A stretch of 64,000 bases of DNA from Aestuariivivens sediminis (GCF_022662105.1 NZ_JAKMCP010000004.1:124001-188000); one strand, 5' to 3'. Shown: positions 35,614 through 45,808, counted from the stretch's first letter. The notes: a model not told the origin generated them from the sequence alone. Numbers and translations: made by a program.

Positions 35614-36537
35614 ATGATAACAAGCATTTTTAGCAAATCTAAACCAATTAATTTCATTCTGGTATTTTTTATTACGGCCATAGCTTTTGTCATGGCTGCC
35701 CTAAAGCTTGTAAAAGAACCCTTTACCATTGCCCTGCTCTTAAAACAACTCGTTTTATTTTTTGTATGCTATAGTTCCATTTTATTGCTCAATTTTATGG
35801 TTAGTAAAAACGGATTAACCAAAAACAACAATTATGAAATATTGCTTTATAGCTTATTTCTTTTGGCCCTGCTGGAGACCACACAGGACACCAATATTGT
35901 AATCGCCAATTTTTTTGTGCTGCTTGGCCTAAGGCGTATTTTGAGTATTCGCACCCAGTTAAAACTGAATAAAAAACTGTTTGATGCGGCATTTTGGATT
36001 GCCATAGCCTCATTGTTCTATTTTTGGGCCATTCTGTTTTTTGTGCTCATTATATTGGCCTTAGTGCTGTATACCGATAACAAGTTAAATCATTGGCTTA
36101 TCCCGTTTTCGGGGGTTTTGACCGTATTTATTTTTACGGTTTGCTATTCTATTATTTGTTTTGGGAATTATTTTGAAGCCTTTATAAATACCCCCTCCAT
36201 AAGCTACGCGTTCGACCATTATAATTTGCCCGAGCTGTGGGTGGCCATAACCCTGTTGTTTTCCTTTGGTATTTGGTCTACCCTATTTTATATCAAGAGC
36301 ATTAAAATGAAAAAAAAGGCCTTAAGGCCCTCCTTTCATCTCATTCTAATCACTTTTTTAATAAGTTTCCTTATCGTTGTTTTAGCTCCGAAAAAAAACA
36401 GTGCCGAATTTTTGTTCATGTTTGCCCCCCTGGCGATTATCATGACCAATTATATAGAAGTTATTGAGGAAAAATGGTTCAAGGAACTATTTCTGATGGT
36501 CTTTTTCGTCGTTCCCTTTTTGCTGTTACTGTTGTAA
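35614..36537 (+). CDS. Multi-pass membrane protein (DUF6427)
   Basis: This 307-residue integral membrane protein has about eight or nine hydrophobic helices and no soluble domain. The start TSIFSKSKPINFILVF and NYEILLYSLFLLALLE fit the flavobacterial DUF6427 family. Its function is not known. It is next to upp and the DUF6341 gene. Its 3' end overlaps the converging upp gene by 12 bases. Confidence 0.75.
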   Translation: MITSIFSKSKPINFILVFFITAIAFVMAALKLVKEPFTIALLLKQLVLFFVCYSSILLLNFMVSKNGLTKNNNYEILLYSLFLLALLETTQDTNIVIANFFVLLGLRRILSIRTQLKLNKKLFDAAFWIAIASLFYFWAILFFVLIILALVLYTDNKLNHWLIPFSGVLTVFIFTVCYSIICFGNYFEAFINTPSISYAFDHYNLPELWVAITLLFSFGIWSTLFYIKSIKMKKKALRPSFHLILITFLISFLIVVLAPKKNSAEFLFMFAPLAIIMTNYIEVIEEKWFKELFLMVFFVVPFLLLLL

Positions 36538-37185
36538 TTTTTCTCCAAAAATCAGATCACCGGCATCTCCTAAGCCCGGCACGATATATCCCTTGGCATT
36601 TAAGGTTTCATCAATGGTAGCAATCCATAAATGCGTGTCCTTGGGGAAGGTGTCATTAATATAATTCACACCGTCCCGAGCTCCTATCACACAGACCAAA
36701 TGAATGGTTTTGGGCGAGCCATAGCGCTTAAGCGCGTCAAAAGTGGCCTGAAGTGATTTTCCGGTAGCGAGCATGGGATCTGCCAGCACCAGTGTTTTAC
36801 CTTCAATGGAAGGAGACGCCAAATATTCCACTTTAATGGTAAAGTCGTCGGAGTCCTTTTTATGATGCCTGTAGGCCGAAATAAAAGCACTATCGGCCAT
36901 ATCAAAACAATTTAAAAGCCCCTGATGTAATGGAATACCCGCCCTTAAAACCGAGCACAAGACCAAATCGTTATCAGGGATAGATATTTGTGAAGTCCCC
37001 AGGGGGGTTTTAAAGGTGGAGGAGGTATAGTTTAACACTTTACTCAGTTCATATCCTAAGATCCCGCCAATGCGTTCAATATTCATTCTGAAGCGCATGC
37101 GGTCCGATTGAATATCCAGGGCCCTGATTTCAGAAATATAGGTGTTTAAAATCGAGTTTTCTTGAGAGAGGTTATGGATATGCAT
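36526..37185 (-). CDS. upp: Uracil phosphoribosyltransferase
   Basis: This salvage enzyme makes UMP from uracil and PRPP. RAGIPLHQGLLNCFD, a flexible loop around residues 110-125, the PRPP site VLADPMLATGKSLQATFDAL, and GYIVPGLGDAGDLIFG at the C-terminus are all present. The length (219) is normal. It has its own upstream region, divergent from the DUF4254 gene. Confidence 0.96.
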   Translation of the reverse strand: MHIHNLSQENSILNTYISEIRALDIQSDRMRFRMNIERIGGILGYELSKVLNYTSSTFKTPLGTSQISIPDNDLVLCSVLRAGIPLHQGLLNCFDMADSAFISAYRHHKKDSDDFTIKVEYLASPSIEGKTLVLADPMLATGKSLQATFDALKRYGSPKTIHLVCVIGARDGVNYINDTFPKDTHLWIATIDETLNAKGYIVPGLGDAGDLIFGEKLQQ

Positions 37186-37362
37186 GGCTTAAAAAGGAAT
37201 TATGACAGGTAAATGTAATTAATTATAGGATAGGTGTCTCCTGACAACCTCAAATTTTGTACTGTAAAGATTCAAAACAGAGGGGTCTTTCAGTAATCCT
37301 ATAAATAAGGCGGCTCATCTTTTCATTTGGCTGTTGTGAATTTTTAAATGAAAAAATTCATG

Positions 37363-37370
37363 TACTTTTG
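37363..37370 (+). promoter_or_regulatory. Bacteroidota -7 promoter element
   Basis: TACTTTTG fits TAnnTTTG and ends 22 bases before the ATG of the DUF4254 gene. No well-spaced -33 TTTG is seen. Confidence 0.45.
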
Positions 37371-37392
37371 CCCTACAAAATAATAATAGACC

Positions 37393-37998
37393 ATGTTTAC
37401 CAATAAAGCGAACAGGATTTTTCAAGAGGTTATTGAAAAATACCATATTTTAAACACTGTTGATCAACCCTTTGAAAATGCCTATCCCAAGGATGCGTTA
37501 ATTGAACATTTGTTATACAGAAAATGTTGGATCGATACCGTCCAATGGCATTTCGAGGATATTATTCGGGACCCGAAAATAGATCCTGTAGCCGCCTTAA
37601 AATTAAAGCGCCAGATCGATGCCTCCAATCAGGACAGAACGGATATGGTGGAATATATCGACAGCTATTTTTTAGAGAAATATAAGGACGTTACCTCTAA
37701 GGCAAATGCCACCATAAATACGGAAAGTCCGGCCTGGGGTATAGACCGGTTGTCCATATTAGCTTTGAAGATCTACCATATGAACGAAGAAGCCACACGT
37801 GAAGATGCTTCTGCAGAACATCGGGCGGCCTGTCAGAAAAAATTGAGTGTGTTGCTGGAACAGCGGGTAGACCTTTCAACGGCCATAGACACCCTTTTAA
37901 AGGATATCGAGAATGGGGATAAGTACATGAAAGTATACAAACAGATGAAGATGTATAACGATGACGAACTGAACCCGGTTTTGCGTTCTCAGAAATAA
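37393..37998 (+). CDS. DUF4254 family protein
   Basis: The 201-residue soluble, mostly helical protein has no signal peptide. LLYRKCWIDTVQWHFEDIIRD and the AWGIDRLSILALKIYHM block fit the Bacteroidota DUF4254 family. The family is often found next to a GT9 heptosyltransferase-like gene, as here at 38156, so a link with lipopolysaccharide core synthesis is plausible. The biochemical role is unknown. Confidence 0.8.
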   Translation: MFTNKANRIFQEVIEKYHILNTVDQPFENAYPKDALIEHLLYRKCWIDTVQWHFEDIIRDPKIDPVAALKLKRQIDASNQDRTDMVEYIDSYFLEKYKDVTSKANATINTESPAWGIDRLSILALKIYHMNEEATREDASAEHRAACQKKLSVLLEQRVDLSTAIDTLLKDIENGDKYMKVYKQMKMYNDDELNPVLRSQK

Positions 37999-38155
37999 GG
38001 GCGTTTTGCCGTGCTCAAGCCCATCCCGAATACAGGGGGGAGGGAGGAGCATCTGGAATGGATGAGGCTTCGACTTGCTTAGCAAGAGGCTTTCAAAGAA
38101 CCAGGGTGGTCGTTTCAATCCATGTGCCACAGGACCTAATTAGTATCGATTACCG

Positions 38156-39178
38156 ATGTCTCAAAAAACAAAACATATTCTTGTTATTCGTCTGTCGGCC
38201 ATGGGTGATGTGGCTATGACCGTTCCTGTTTTGCGTGCCTTAACCACCCAATATCCCGAACTTAACATAACGGTATTGACCAAAGCATTGTTCACCCCGT
38301 TTTTCAGAAACATGAATAACCTCACTGTTTTTCCTGCAGACCTGAAAGGAAAGCATAAGGGCCTCTTCGGATTGTACCTATTGGCACAACAGCTTAATAA
38401 AGCGAATCGGTTTCATGCAGTAGCCGATTTGCACAATGTGTTAAGAAGCCAAATTTTAAAACCCTTCTTAAAGTGTAGACGTTTTGTTACCATCAATAAG
38501 GGACGACGCGAAAAAAGAGCCTTAGTGAAAGGGGAGGTTTTTAAACCGCTGGCCACCACCCACCAGCGTTATGCCGATGTTTTTAAAGCCCTGGGGTGCC
38601 CGGTGGACTTATCACATCCTAACTTTCCTCCCAAAGCGGAATTAAGCGATCAGATCCTAGGGGTCATTGGTGAGGGGCCACAAAAACGAATTGGCATTGC
38701 ACCATTTGCCGCCCATAAGGGGAAACAGTATCCATTGGAATCCATGGAAGTGGTGATTGATGCCCTTGCTAAAGAGTACAAGATCCTTCTATTCGGAGGT
38801 GGAAAGGAAGAAATTGCCGCGCTGAACAGGATGGAGTCCAGGCACCAAAATGTGGTGTCTGTAGCCGGTAAACTCACCCTGGAGGAGGAGATGGATGTCA
38901 TTTCTAATCTGGAACTTATGGTGTCGATGGACTCCGGGAACGGCCATATTGCGGCCATGTTAGGCATAAAAACCTTGACGGTTTGGGGCGTTACCCATCC
39001 GTATGCCGGGTTTGCACCATTTCATCAGCCCGAGCATCATGCCTTACTTCCGGATAGAGACCAATATCCCCGAATCCCGACATCGGTTTACGGAAATACC
39101 TATCCCGAAGGATACGAACTGGCCGCCGGAAGCATTCCACCGGAAACGATCGTTAAGAAAATCAGATCCGTGATTTAG
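38156..39178 (+). CDS. Glycosyltransferase family 9 (heptosyltransferase-like)
   Basis: The 340-residue GT-B protein starts with ILVIRLSAMGDVAMTVPVLRAL, the RfaF/WaaC signature. IGIAPFAAHKGKQYPLE is the acceptor and donor loop, and MVSMDSGNGHIAAMLGIKTL followed by WGVTHP is the C-terminal ADP-sugar site. Such enzymes add heptose or similar sugars to lipid A core. It follows the DUF4254 gene after 157 bases. Confidence 0.92.
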   Translation: MSQKTKHILVIRLSAMGDVAMTVPVLRALTTQYPELNITVLTKALFTPFFRNMNNLTVFPADLKGKHKGLFGLYLLAQQLNKANRFHAVADLHNVLRSQILKPFLKCRRFVTINKGRREKRALVKGEVFKPLATTHQRYADVFKALGCPVDLSHPNFPPKAELSDQILGVIGEGPQKRIGIAPFAAHKGKQYPLESMEVVIDALAKEYKILLFGGGKEEIAALNRMESRHQNVVSVAGKLTLEEEMDVISNLELMVSMDSGNGHIAAMLGIKTLTVWGVTHPYAGFAPFHQPEHHALLPDRDQYPRIPTSVYGNTYPEGYELAAGSIPPETIVKKIRSVI

Positions 39179-39238
39179 ACGGTCCATGGCTAGGGAGTGC
39201 TAATTATAATACAGATGGTTTAAGCTCATGTTTGGCGC

Positions 39239-40297
39239 TTAGACATCATCGTAATCCACAACAATGGTAGGGGTGGTGGGTTGTGCCTGACAGGTTAGTA
39301 TCAAGCCTTCTGCAACTTCACTTTCATTCAGGATGTTGTTCTGCCTCATGGTGGCCTCGCCCGCTTTAATTCGGGCCAAACAGCTGCTGCAAATACCACC
39401 CTGACAAGAATAGGGGGCATCTAAATCCTCATCCAGCGCAGCCTCGAGAATGGTTTGACTGGGGGACATTTCGAAGGTCGTCTCTTCATCGTCGACAATA
39501 ACCGTAATTTGAGTTTTCCCGGAAGACGCCTCCTCCTGAGTTTCAATCTCATCCGATTTTGCAGCCTTGAACAATTCAAAATGAATACGGTTGCTGTCAA
39601 TGCCGTGTCCCGTCAACACATCTTTAACGGCATGAATCATCAATTCAGGACCACAGAGGTAATAGGCATCCACCTCAATGTGCTTATGCTTGTTTTTCAT
39701 GACATAATTTACCGTGCTTTTTTCTATGCGCCCAAAAATGGAGTCCTCGTGATCCTGTTGGCTAAATACAAATTGGATGGCAAAGCGATTTTTGTAAGCA
39801 TGCTGAAGCGCTAAAAGCTCATTTAAAAACATGGTATCCTCGGTGGTCTTGTTCCCATAGACCAAAATAACCTTACTGTAAACTTCCTCTTCCAAGGCAC
39901 ATTTTATAATACTTAAAATGGGTGTAATGCCACTACCGGCAGCAAAGGCGGCAATATTTTTGGTTTTGGAATCGTTCGGTTCGAACGTAAATCGTCCTTT
40001 TGGGGGCGCGACCTCCAGGGTGTCTCCCACTTTTAATTCCCTGTTGGCATAGGCCGAAAATGTACCATCTTTAACCTCTTTAACCGCTACCTTAAGCTCA
40101 CCACTCTTCGGAGAAACACATAAGGAATAATCACGCCGTACCTCTTTACCGTCGATGGTCGCTTTAAGTGTGATGTACTGTCCCGCTTTAAAAGTAAACA
40201 CCTCCTTGAGGTTTTGCGGAACATTAAAAGCAATGCTCACGGATTTATGGGTTTCTCTTTGTATGGATTTAATGGAAAGCGTATAAAATGATGACAT
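39239..40297 (-). CDS. PaaE-like ferredoxin/flavin oxidoreductase
   Basis: The order of domains is that of phenylacetyl-CoA epoxidase reductase PaaE: a FAD domain (RRDYSLCVSP, the RxYS flavin motif), an NAD domain (AAFAAGSGITPILSIIKCAL), and a C-terminal plant-type [2Fe-2S] ferredoxin with CQGGICSSC and LTCQA. It passes electrons from NAD(P)H to an oxygenase or desaturase. No paaABCD genes are nearby, so the partner may be a fatty acid desaturase or other hydroxylase elsewhere. The ATG at 40297 is preferred over the upstream TTG. Confidence 0.85.
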   Translation of the reverse strand: MSSFYTLSIKSIQRETHKSVSIAFNVPQNLKEVFTFKAGQYITLKATIDGKEVRRDYSLCVSPKSGELKVAVKEVKDGTFSAYANRELKVGDTLEVAPPKGRFTFEPNDSKTKNIAAFAAGSGITPILSIIKCALEEEVYSKVILVYGNKTTEDTMFLNELLALQHAYKNRFAIQFVFSQQDHEDSIFGRIEKSTVNYVMKNKHKHIEVDAYYLCGPELMIHAVKDVLTGHGIDSNRIHFELFKAAKSDEIETQEEASSGKTQITVIVDDEETTFEMSPSQTILEAALDEDLDAPYSCQGGICSSCLARIKAGEATMRQNNILNESEVAEGLILTCQAQPTTPTIVVDYDDV

Positions 40298-40711
40298 CCG
40301 AATTTTTTTTGACAAAAGTACAGGAATTTTTTCATTAGAAAATGTATAGCCCTTAAATAATGACCCCCTTAAGGCTGTCTTGATTATGGCATGAAACCTT
40401 CCTGGAGGCTTGCATTCTTACGAATCAATCCTGCTGAAAAGAGGAGTTCAATGCCTCTGTGGTCCAAGATGGAAGTTGTTCGCGCCATCCATTCCTGAAG
40501 CTAATAGCCTGTCCGGGCCAGGCGGGGAATTAGTAATGCCTTTTCTGTCAATGCAGCCGTATAAGGGGCTTTAACGTGAAGGCGGCAAATTGGGGTTAGG
40601 GCTAAAAGGCTTTTAAATGTTTAGGTTAATCAAAAAAGATGCTTATTTTTACCTACCTGTATACTATATGCAGGAGATTACAGTTAACTATAATACGAAA
40701 TAATCAAGGTA
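40298..40711 (+). other. 414-base intergenic region
   Basis: I see no gene, tRNA or clear regulatory RNA. A short inverted repeat (CCTTAA...TTAAGG) lies near 40352-40375. The A+T-rich last 90 bases before sprE probably hold its promoter and that of the divergent reductase gene, but no good TAnnTTTG element is visible. Confidence 0.4.
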
Positions 40712-43282
40712 TTGAAAGCATTTTTCATCGGTATACTCACACTAGTGGTCTCTATGATTGTTCTGGGGAGTTGTTCAAGAAAGAAGGACAACTTTATTAG
40801 TAAAAACTACCACGCGGTCACCACTGAATTTAACACCCTTTATAATGGGCATTTAGCTTTGGACCAGGGGCGGAATAGCCTTAATGAGAGTTATCAGGAC
40901 AACTACTGGGAGATCCTCCCCATTGAGCGTATGGAAGTGGTAGATGAGGTGATGCTTCCCGGGCAATCTAAAAGTGAGAATTTTTCCAGAGCCGAAGAAA
41001 AGGCGGTGAAGGCCATTCAGAAGCACAGTATGAACATCGATGGAAAGGAAAAAAATCCGCAAATGGATGAAGCCTATCTGCTTCTCGGAAAGGCGCGGTA
41101 TTTCGATCAGCGTTTTGTTCCGGCCATTGAGGCGTTCAATTATATCTTATACAAATATCCGGCCAGCGATAAAATCAATCAGGCCAAAATTTGGAGGGAA
41201 AAAACCAATTTACGCTTAGAGAATGACGAGTTGGCCCTAAAAAATCTAAAACGCCTGTTAAGACAGGAAGATCTGGAAGGTCAGGATTTGGCTGATGCGA
41301 CCGCGACCATGGCTCAGGCTTATTTTAACCTAAAGATTCTGGACAGTGCCATAATACATCTGGAGACGGCTTCGATGGCTACAAAAAGCAATGACGAACG
41401 CGGGCGTTATCGCTTTATCCAAGGGCAACTCTACAATACCTTGGGATATAAGGACAGTGCCAATATTGCCTTCGACCGGGTCATTGAGCTCCATAGAAAA
41501 ACGCCCAGAATCTATATGATTAGCGCGTTCATTGAAAAAATTAAAAATTTTGATTATTCCAGCGGCGATAAAGTCGCACTAAGAGAATTGCTTACGGAAT
41601 TGGAGGAAAACAGAGAAAACAGACCCTATCTGGATAAAATATATCATCAAATAGCGGTATATCATGCTACCAATGGATCGGATTCCTTAGCCAAGGCGTA
41701 TTACAATAAATCGTTGCGGACCAATTCATCAGATCAGGTTTTAAAGGCTAAAAATTATCAAATTCTGGGAGACATGAGTTTTGATGCCTCCAGGTATGTT
41801 GAAGCCGGTCAGTATTACGACAGCACCATGTTTAATCTGGTCGTTGATTCCAAACCCTACCGCATTATTAAAAAGAAAAGAGATAATTTAGACGATGTGA
41901 TATATTACGAAGCGGTGGCTCAGGTCAATGACAGTCTGTTGCTGTTAATCCATATGCCTGAAGCTGAACGATTGGCGTTTTTTGAGGCCTTTACGGATAG
42001 CCTCGAACAAAAGGCAAAAAAAGACAAAGAACGTCGTGAGGCGGCTGAACGTAATAAAGCGGGTATTATTACGGTTAATAATAATCTTCCCGGGCAACGC
42101 ACAAATACCGGCATAAGTGGTTTACCGGGACAGGGAACAACCTTTTACTTTTACAACCCTACCACGGTAGCTTATGGCAAAAACGAATTTGCTAAAATTT
42201 GGGGCAATAGAACCCTTGAGGATAATTGGCGTTGGTCGAGTCAATCGGGGGCTAAAAATACCGGAACCCTATCGACGGATCAACTGCTGGCCTCGGCCAA
42301 CGAAGAAGAGCGTTATGACCCCCAATTCTATATCTCCAAAATTCCTGCTGAAGAAAAGGACATAGACAGTATATGGAAAGAACGAAATTATGCATATTAC
42401 CAATTGGGGCTTATTTATAAGGAAAAATTCAAGGAATTTGAACTGGCAAAACATAAATTTCAGGAGCTTTTGAAAAGCAACCCGGAGGAGCGATTCATAT
42501 TACCTTCTAAATACAATTTGTATAAGCTCTATGAACTTTTAGGGGCACAGAGTGAAGCCGAAATTGCTAAGAACGATATTATTACCCAGTATCCGGATTC
42601 GCGATATGCGACGATTTTAACCCATCCGGAGCTGGCGAGTTTTGCAGATGATAACAGTCCGGAAAGTTTATACGAGAACCTGTATAAGCGCTACCAAAAT
42701 CAAGAATATGAATCTGTGATAACCCAATGTGAAGATTACATAAACGCCTTTGATGGGGACCCCATTGTTTCTAAATTGGAATTATTAAAAGCGTCTGCGA
42801 CAGGACGTTTATACGGATATGAAGCCTATAAGGAAGCCATTAATTATGTAGCCGTAACCTATGCCAATACCCCTGAGGGGATTAAGGCCCAGGAGATACA
42901 GTCCAATGTGATCCCCCAGATATCGGGAACCGATTTTATCGAAACCAATGACAGTATTTCCAACCATTATAAGGTGGTTTTCCAATTTAATAAGGCCGAT
43001 AAAGAAACCATACAAGGCTTTAAACAAGAACTGGATACCGTACTTCATACCATAAAGTACTACGATTTAAAATCCTCCGTAGATGTGTATAATCCCACAA
43101 CAACATTGGTGTTGGTCCATGGGTTAAAGAACAGGCAAGTCGCACAAACATTCGATCAATTATTGAGTAAAGAGGACAAGCGAAAACTATCGAAACCCTA
43201 TTTTATTATTTCATCGGATAATTACCAAATTGTCCAAATCCATAAAAATTTAAACAGCTACCTAAATATAAATAATAACTAA
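40712..43282 (+). CDS. sprE: Type IX secretion/gliding lipoprotein SprE (PorW)
   Basis: This 856-residue TPR lipoprotein acts in the periplasmic side of the type IX secretion system, needed for protein export and gliding in Flavobacterium. A signal peptide ends at a lipobox with C21 (VLGSC), followed by SRKKDNF. FNTLYNGHLALDQG and DNYWEILPIERM near residues 41-73 are conserved in SprE. TPR helices then fill residues 120-380 and 560-720. Translation appears to start at a TTG. The bactofilin gene follows after 12 bases. Confidence 0.88.
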   Translation: MKAFFIGILTLVVSMIVLGSCSRKKDNFISKNYHAVTTEFNTLYNGHLALDQGRNSLNESYQDNYWEILPIERMEVVDEVMLPGQSKSENFSRAEEKAVKAIQKHSMNIDGKEKNPQMDEAYLLLGKARYFDQRFVPAIEAFNYILYKYPASDKINQAKIWREKTNLRLENDELALKNLKRLLRQEDLEGQDLADATATMAQAYFNLKILDSAIIHLETASMATKSNDERGRYRFIQGQLYNTLGYKDSANIAFDRVIELHRKTPRIYMISAFIEKIKNFDYSSGDKVALRELLTELEENRENRPYLDKIYHQIAVYHATNGSDSLAKAYYNKSLRTNSSDQVLKAKNYQILGDMSFDASRYVEAGQYYDSTMFNLVVDSKPYRIIKKKRDNLDDVIYYEAVAQVNDSLLLLIHMPEAERLAFFEAFTDSLEQKAKKDKERREAAERNKAGIITVNNNLPGQRTNTGISGLPGQGTTFYFYNPTTVAYGKNEFAKIWGNRTLEDNWRWSSQSGAKNTGTLSTDQLLASANEEERYDPQFYISKIPAEEKDIDSIWKERNYAYYQLGLIYKEKFKEFELAKHKFQELLKSNPEERFILPSKYNLYKLYELLGAQSEAEIAKNDIITQYPDSRYATILTHPELASFADDNSPESLYENLYKRYQNQEYESVITQCEDYINAFDGDPIVSKLELLKASATGRLYGYEAYKEAINYVAVTYANTPEGIKAQEIQSNVIPQISGTDFIETNDSISNHYKVVFQFNKADKETIQGFKQELDTVLHTIKYYDLKSSVDVYNPTTTLVLVHGLKNRQVAQTFDQLLSKEDKRKLSKPYFIISSDNYQIVQIHKNLNSYLNINNN

Positions 43283-43294
43283 GTTAATAGTATT

Positions 43295-43720
43295 ATGTTT
43301 TCTGATAACAAAAAAGATAAAAACATGGCAGAAGGAACATCCAATCAAAACATTATTGCCCAGGGAACCAAGATTGTCGGGGATTTAAATAGTGAAGGCG
43401 ATTTACGAATAGATGGCTTTATTGAAGGTAATATTAAAACTACGGGCAAAGTAGTAGTAGGAAAAAACGGAACCATAAAAGGAACCCTGCAAGGCACTGA
43501 TGCCCATTTTGAGGGTAAGTTTGATGGCAAACTGGCCCTTTCCGGAACCTTAACCCTTAAGGCCTCTGCATACATTCAAGGTGAAGTTGTTGTGGGCAAA
43601 TTGGCTGTAGAGCCTGGTGCTACGTTTAATGTAACCTGTATGATGAAGGGCGCCGTAAAAGAGATGAATAATGGCAAATCGCAACGAACACAAGAATCAG
43701 GATCCGAAAAAACAGCTTAA
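43295..43720 (+). CDS. Bactofilin (polymer-forming cytoskeletal protein)
   Basis: The central right-handed beta-helix is seen in the regular GxxxxxG repeats: IIAQGTKIVGDLNSEGDLRI, DGFIEGNIKTTGKVVVGKNG, then AYIQGEVVVGKLAVEPGATF. Bactofilins form filaments on the inner face of the membrane and place cell-wall or motility factors. The protein has 141 residues from the first ATG; MAEGTSNQN at 43325 is another possible start. The end overlaps the AtpZ gene by 50 bases, an unusually long overlap that seems usual in this gene order. Confidence 0.9.
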   Translation: MFSDNKKDKNMAEGTSNQNIIAQGTKIVGDLNSEGDLRIDGFIEGNIKTTGKVVVGKNGTIKGTLQGTDAHFEGKFDGKLALSGTLTLKASAYIQGEVVVGKLAVEPGATFNVTCMMKGAVKEMNNGKSQRTQESGSEKTA

Positions 43721-43910
43721 AAATGTTGCCCAGCTATCTGGCATTGCCATTCAAATGGGTGTTACCATTTATGTCTTTGTGCTTTTGGGAAAATGGCTGG
43801 ACACCAAATATAACGATGGCGATAAGCTGTTCGTCATCATCATGACCCTACTGGGTGTCGGGATTTCGCTGTACGTTGTTCTTCAGCAGGTTAACAGAAT
43901 CAATAAGTAA
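43671..43910 (+). CDS. AtpZ/AtpI family membrane protein
   Basis: The 79-residue protein has two helices (GIAIQMGVTIYVFVLLGKWL and KLFVIIMTLLGVGISLYVVL) with the family motif GKWLDTKYN between them. AtpI/AtpZ proteins help assemble the c-ring of ATP synthase or carry cations. It begins inside the bactofilin gene in another frame, and its TAATG stop-start overlap couples it to the next gene. Confidence 0.88.
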   Translation: MANRNEHKNQDPKKQLKNVAQLSGIAIQMGVTIYVFVLLGKWLDTKYNDGDKLFVIIMTLLGVGISLYVVLQQVNRINK

Positions 43911-44302
43911 TGCAGCATCCGTTTTATAGCTTCGTTATAAAAACGACTCTTCTTCTGGCTATCGTCTTTGGCATCCATTTGGCACTTTTAAATTATTTGG
44001 GCTATCCGCTATTTGCAGACAGAATTGTCCTGTCCTACAGCGTTAATCTCCTTTTGGTCATTGGTGTTTTTGGATTTCTTTATGTCCTTAGAAAAAAATA
44101 CAAAAGTCAGCTTGGGTTTTTGTTTTTGGCGGGAAGTGTGTTAAAATTTGCAGTCTTTTTTATCCTATTTTATCCCTTTTATAAACAAGATCAGGTCATT
44201 TCGGAACTGGAATTTGCCTCATTTTTTGTGCCCTATCTGGTCGGCCTGGTTTTAGAGACCTTCAGTCTGGGGAAATGGCTGAATAGAATAGATGAGGAAT
44301 AG
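43910..44302 (+). CDS. Small membrane protein of the atp operon (DUF6168-like)
   Basis: The 130-residue protein has four hydrophobic helices and a charged loop (LRKKYKSQ) in the middle. In Flavobacteriaceae a protein like this normally sits between AtpZ and AtpB, the place where other bacteria have the second AtpI-type protein. The role in ATP synthase assembly is inferred from position only. Confidence 0.7.
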   Translation: MQHPFYSFVIKTTLLLAIVFGIHLALLNYLGYPLFADRIVLSYSVNLLLVIGVFGFLYVLRKKYKSQLGFLFLAGSVLKFAVFFILFYPFYKQDQVISELEFASFFVPYLVGLVLETFSLGKWLNRIDEE

Positions 44303-44426
44303 GATCCTTATTGATTTTAATTCCATTGATAATTAGATTTCTAACTTCAAAAAATAATTTGCTTTAGCGGTACTTTTCATTAAACATCCTATGAGATTTT
44401 GAGATAAGAAATAAAAGAAAAAATTG

Positions 44427-44457
44427 TTTTTGTTTTTGAGATAAAAAACTACCTTTG
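44427..44457 (+). promoter_or_regulatory. Promoter of the ATP synthase operon
   Basis: TTTTTG at 44427-44432 and TACCTTTG at 44450-44457 are 17 bases apart, an excellent match to the Bacteroidota -33/-7 consensus. The -7 element ends 34 bases before the atpB ATG. It lies after the AtpZ group, so atpB onward can be made on its own. Confidence 0.75.
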
Positions 44458-44491
44458 CAGCGATTTTTAAGCCACTATTAGAGAAAGTGAT

Positions 44492-45583
44492 ATGCACAGA
44501 AAAATAGCTTTAAAACCAATAGCCTTAGTATTGTTTTTACTATCCATGGTTTCTTACGGAAAAGATCAACACGGTCATGAGGAACCAAATACCGGAAAAA
44601 CCACTGAAGCTGAGGTCAAGGAATATATCCAGCACCACTTAAAAGATTCTTACGATTTTAATTTATTTTCATATAAAACCGATGCGGGCGAAGAAAAGCA
44701 CATCGGGTTTCCCCTGCCTGTAATCCTTTGGGATAATGGGCTTAAGGTGTTTTCATCTTCAAGATTCCATCATGGAGAAGCGGTGGCTGAGGTGGATGGC
44801 AACTTTTATAAATTGCATCACTCCAAAATTTACAGGGTTGAATCTCCCGAAGGCGAAATTATTGAAGACGAGCATCAGCATCCCATAAATGAAAGACCGC
44901 TGGATTTTTCGATCACGAAAAATGTGGTTATGATTTTTATGATGTTTGCACTGATGTTATTTATGTTTAGAAGAATGGCCATGGGCTATAAACTAAATGG
45001 AAGAATGCCCAGGGGCATGGGACGTTTTCTTGAGCCTATTGTATTGTATATTCGCGATGAGATTGCAATTCCCAATATTGGTGAAAAGCACTATAAGAGA
45101 TATATGAGTTATTTACTGACCGTATTTTTCTTTGTGTGGATTGTAAATTTGTTTGGGTTAACCCCCATAGGTATGAACCTGACCAATAATATTGCAGTTA
45201 CCTTATGTTTGGCGCTTATTACCTATGTAATAACCACCTTTTCCGGAAACAAAAACTATTGGAAGCATATTTTTTGGATGCCGGGCGTACCCGTTCCAAT
45301 GAAGATAATTTTGGCGCCCATTGAATTACTGGGAACTTTCATTAAGCCATTTGCCTTAATGATTCGTCTCTATGCCAACATTACGGCGGGTCACGTCGTA
45401 CTGATGAGCATTATAGGAATGGTATTTTTGTTAGAAAATTGGTTAGGCAGTTCGCTATCGTTTTTGTTGGCCTTTGTACTGGCCATATTGGAGTTGTTGG
45501 TAGCGGCGTTACAGGCCTATATTTTTACAGTGCTTTCAGCCCTGTATTTTGGCATGGCCGTTGAAGAACACGACCATCATTAA
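44492..45583 (+). CDS. atpB: ATP synthase F0 subunit a
   Basis: The 363-residue subunit forms the proton half-channels. A signal-like first helix and a long polar N-terminal domain rich in His, typical of Bacteroidota, precede the membrane part, which starts near residue 145. PIELLGTFIKPFALMIRLYANITAGHVV holds the essential Arg (described by position, about residues 271-298). A C-terminal LAILELLVAALQAYIFTVLS helix follows. Confidence 0.96.
   Translation: MHRKIALKPIALVLFLLSMVSYGKDQHGHEEPNTGKTTEAEVKEYIQHHLKDSYDFNLFSYKTDAGEEKHIGFPLPVILWDNGLKVFSSSRFHHGEAVAEVDGNFYKLHHSKIYRVESPEGEIIEDEHQHPINERPLDFSITKNVVMIFMMFALMLFMFRRMAMGYKLNGRMPRGMGRFLEPIVLYIRDEIAIPNIGEKHYKRYMSYLLTVFFFVWIVNLFGLTPIGMNLTNNIAVTLCLALITYVITTFSGNKNYWKHIFWMPGVPVPMKIILAPIELLGTFIKPFALMIRLYANITAGHVVLMSIIGMVFLLENWLGSSLSFLLAFVLAILELLVAALQAYIFTVLSALYFGMAVEEHDHH

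Positions 45584-45808
<225 letters not shown>

Noticed and set aside
37999-38155. Possible small RNA or terminator after the DUF4254 gene
   Set aside because: Only a small CTTGCT/AGCAAG hairpin without a T-run is visible; not enough for a call.
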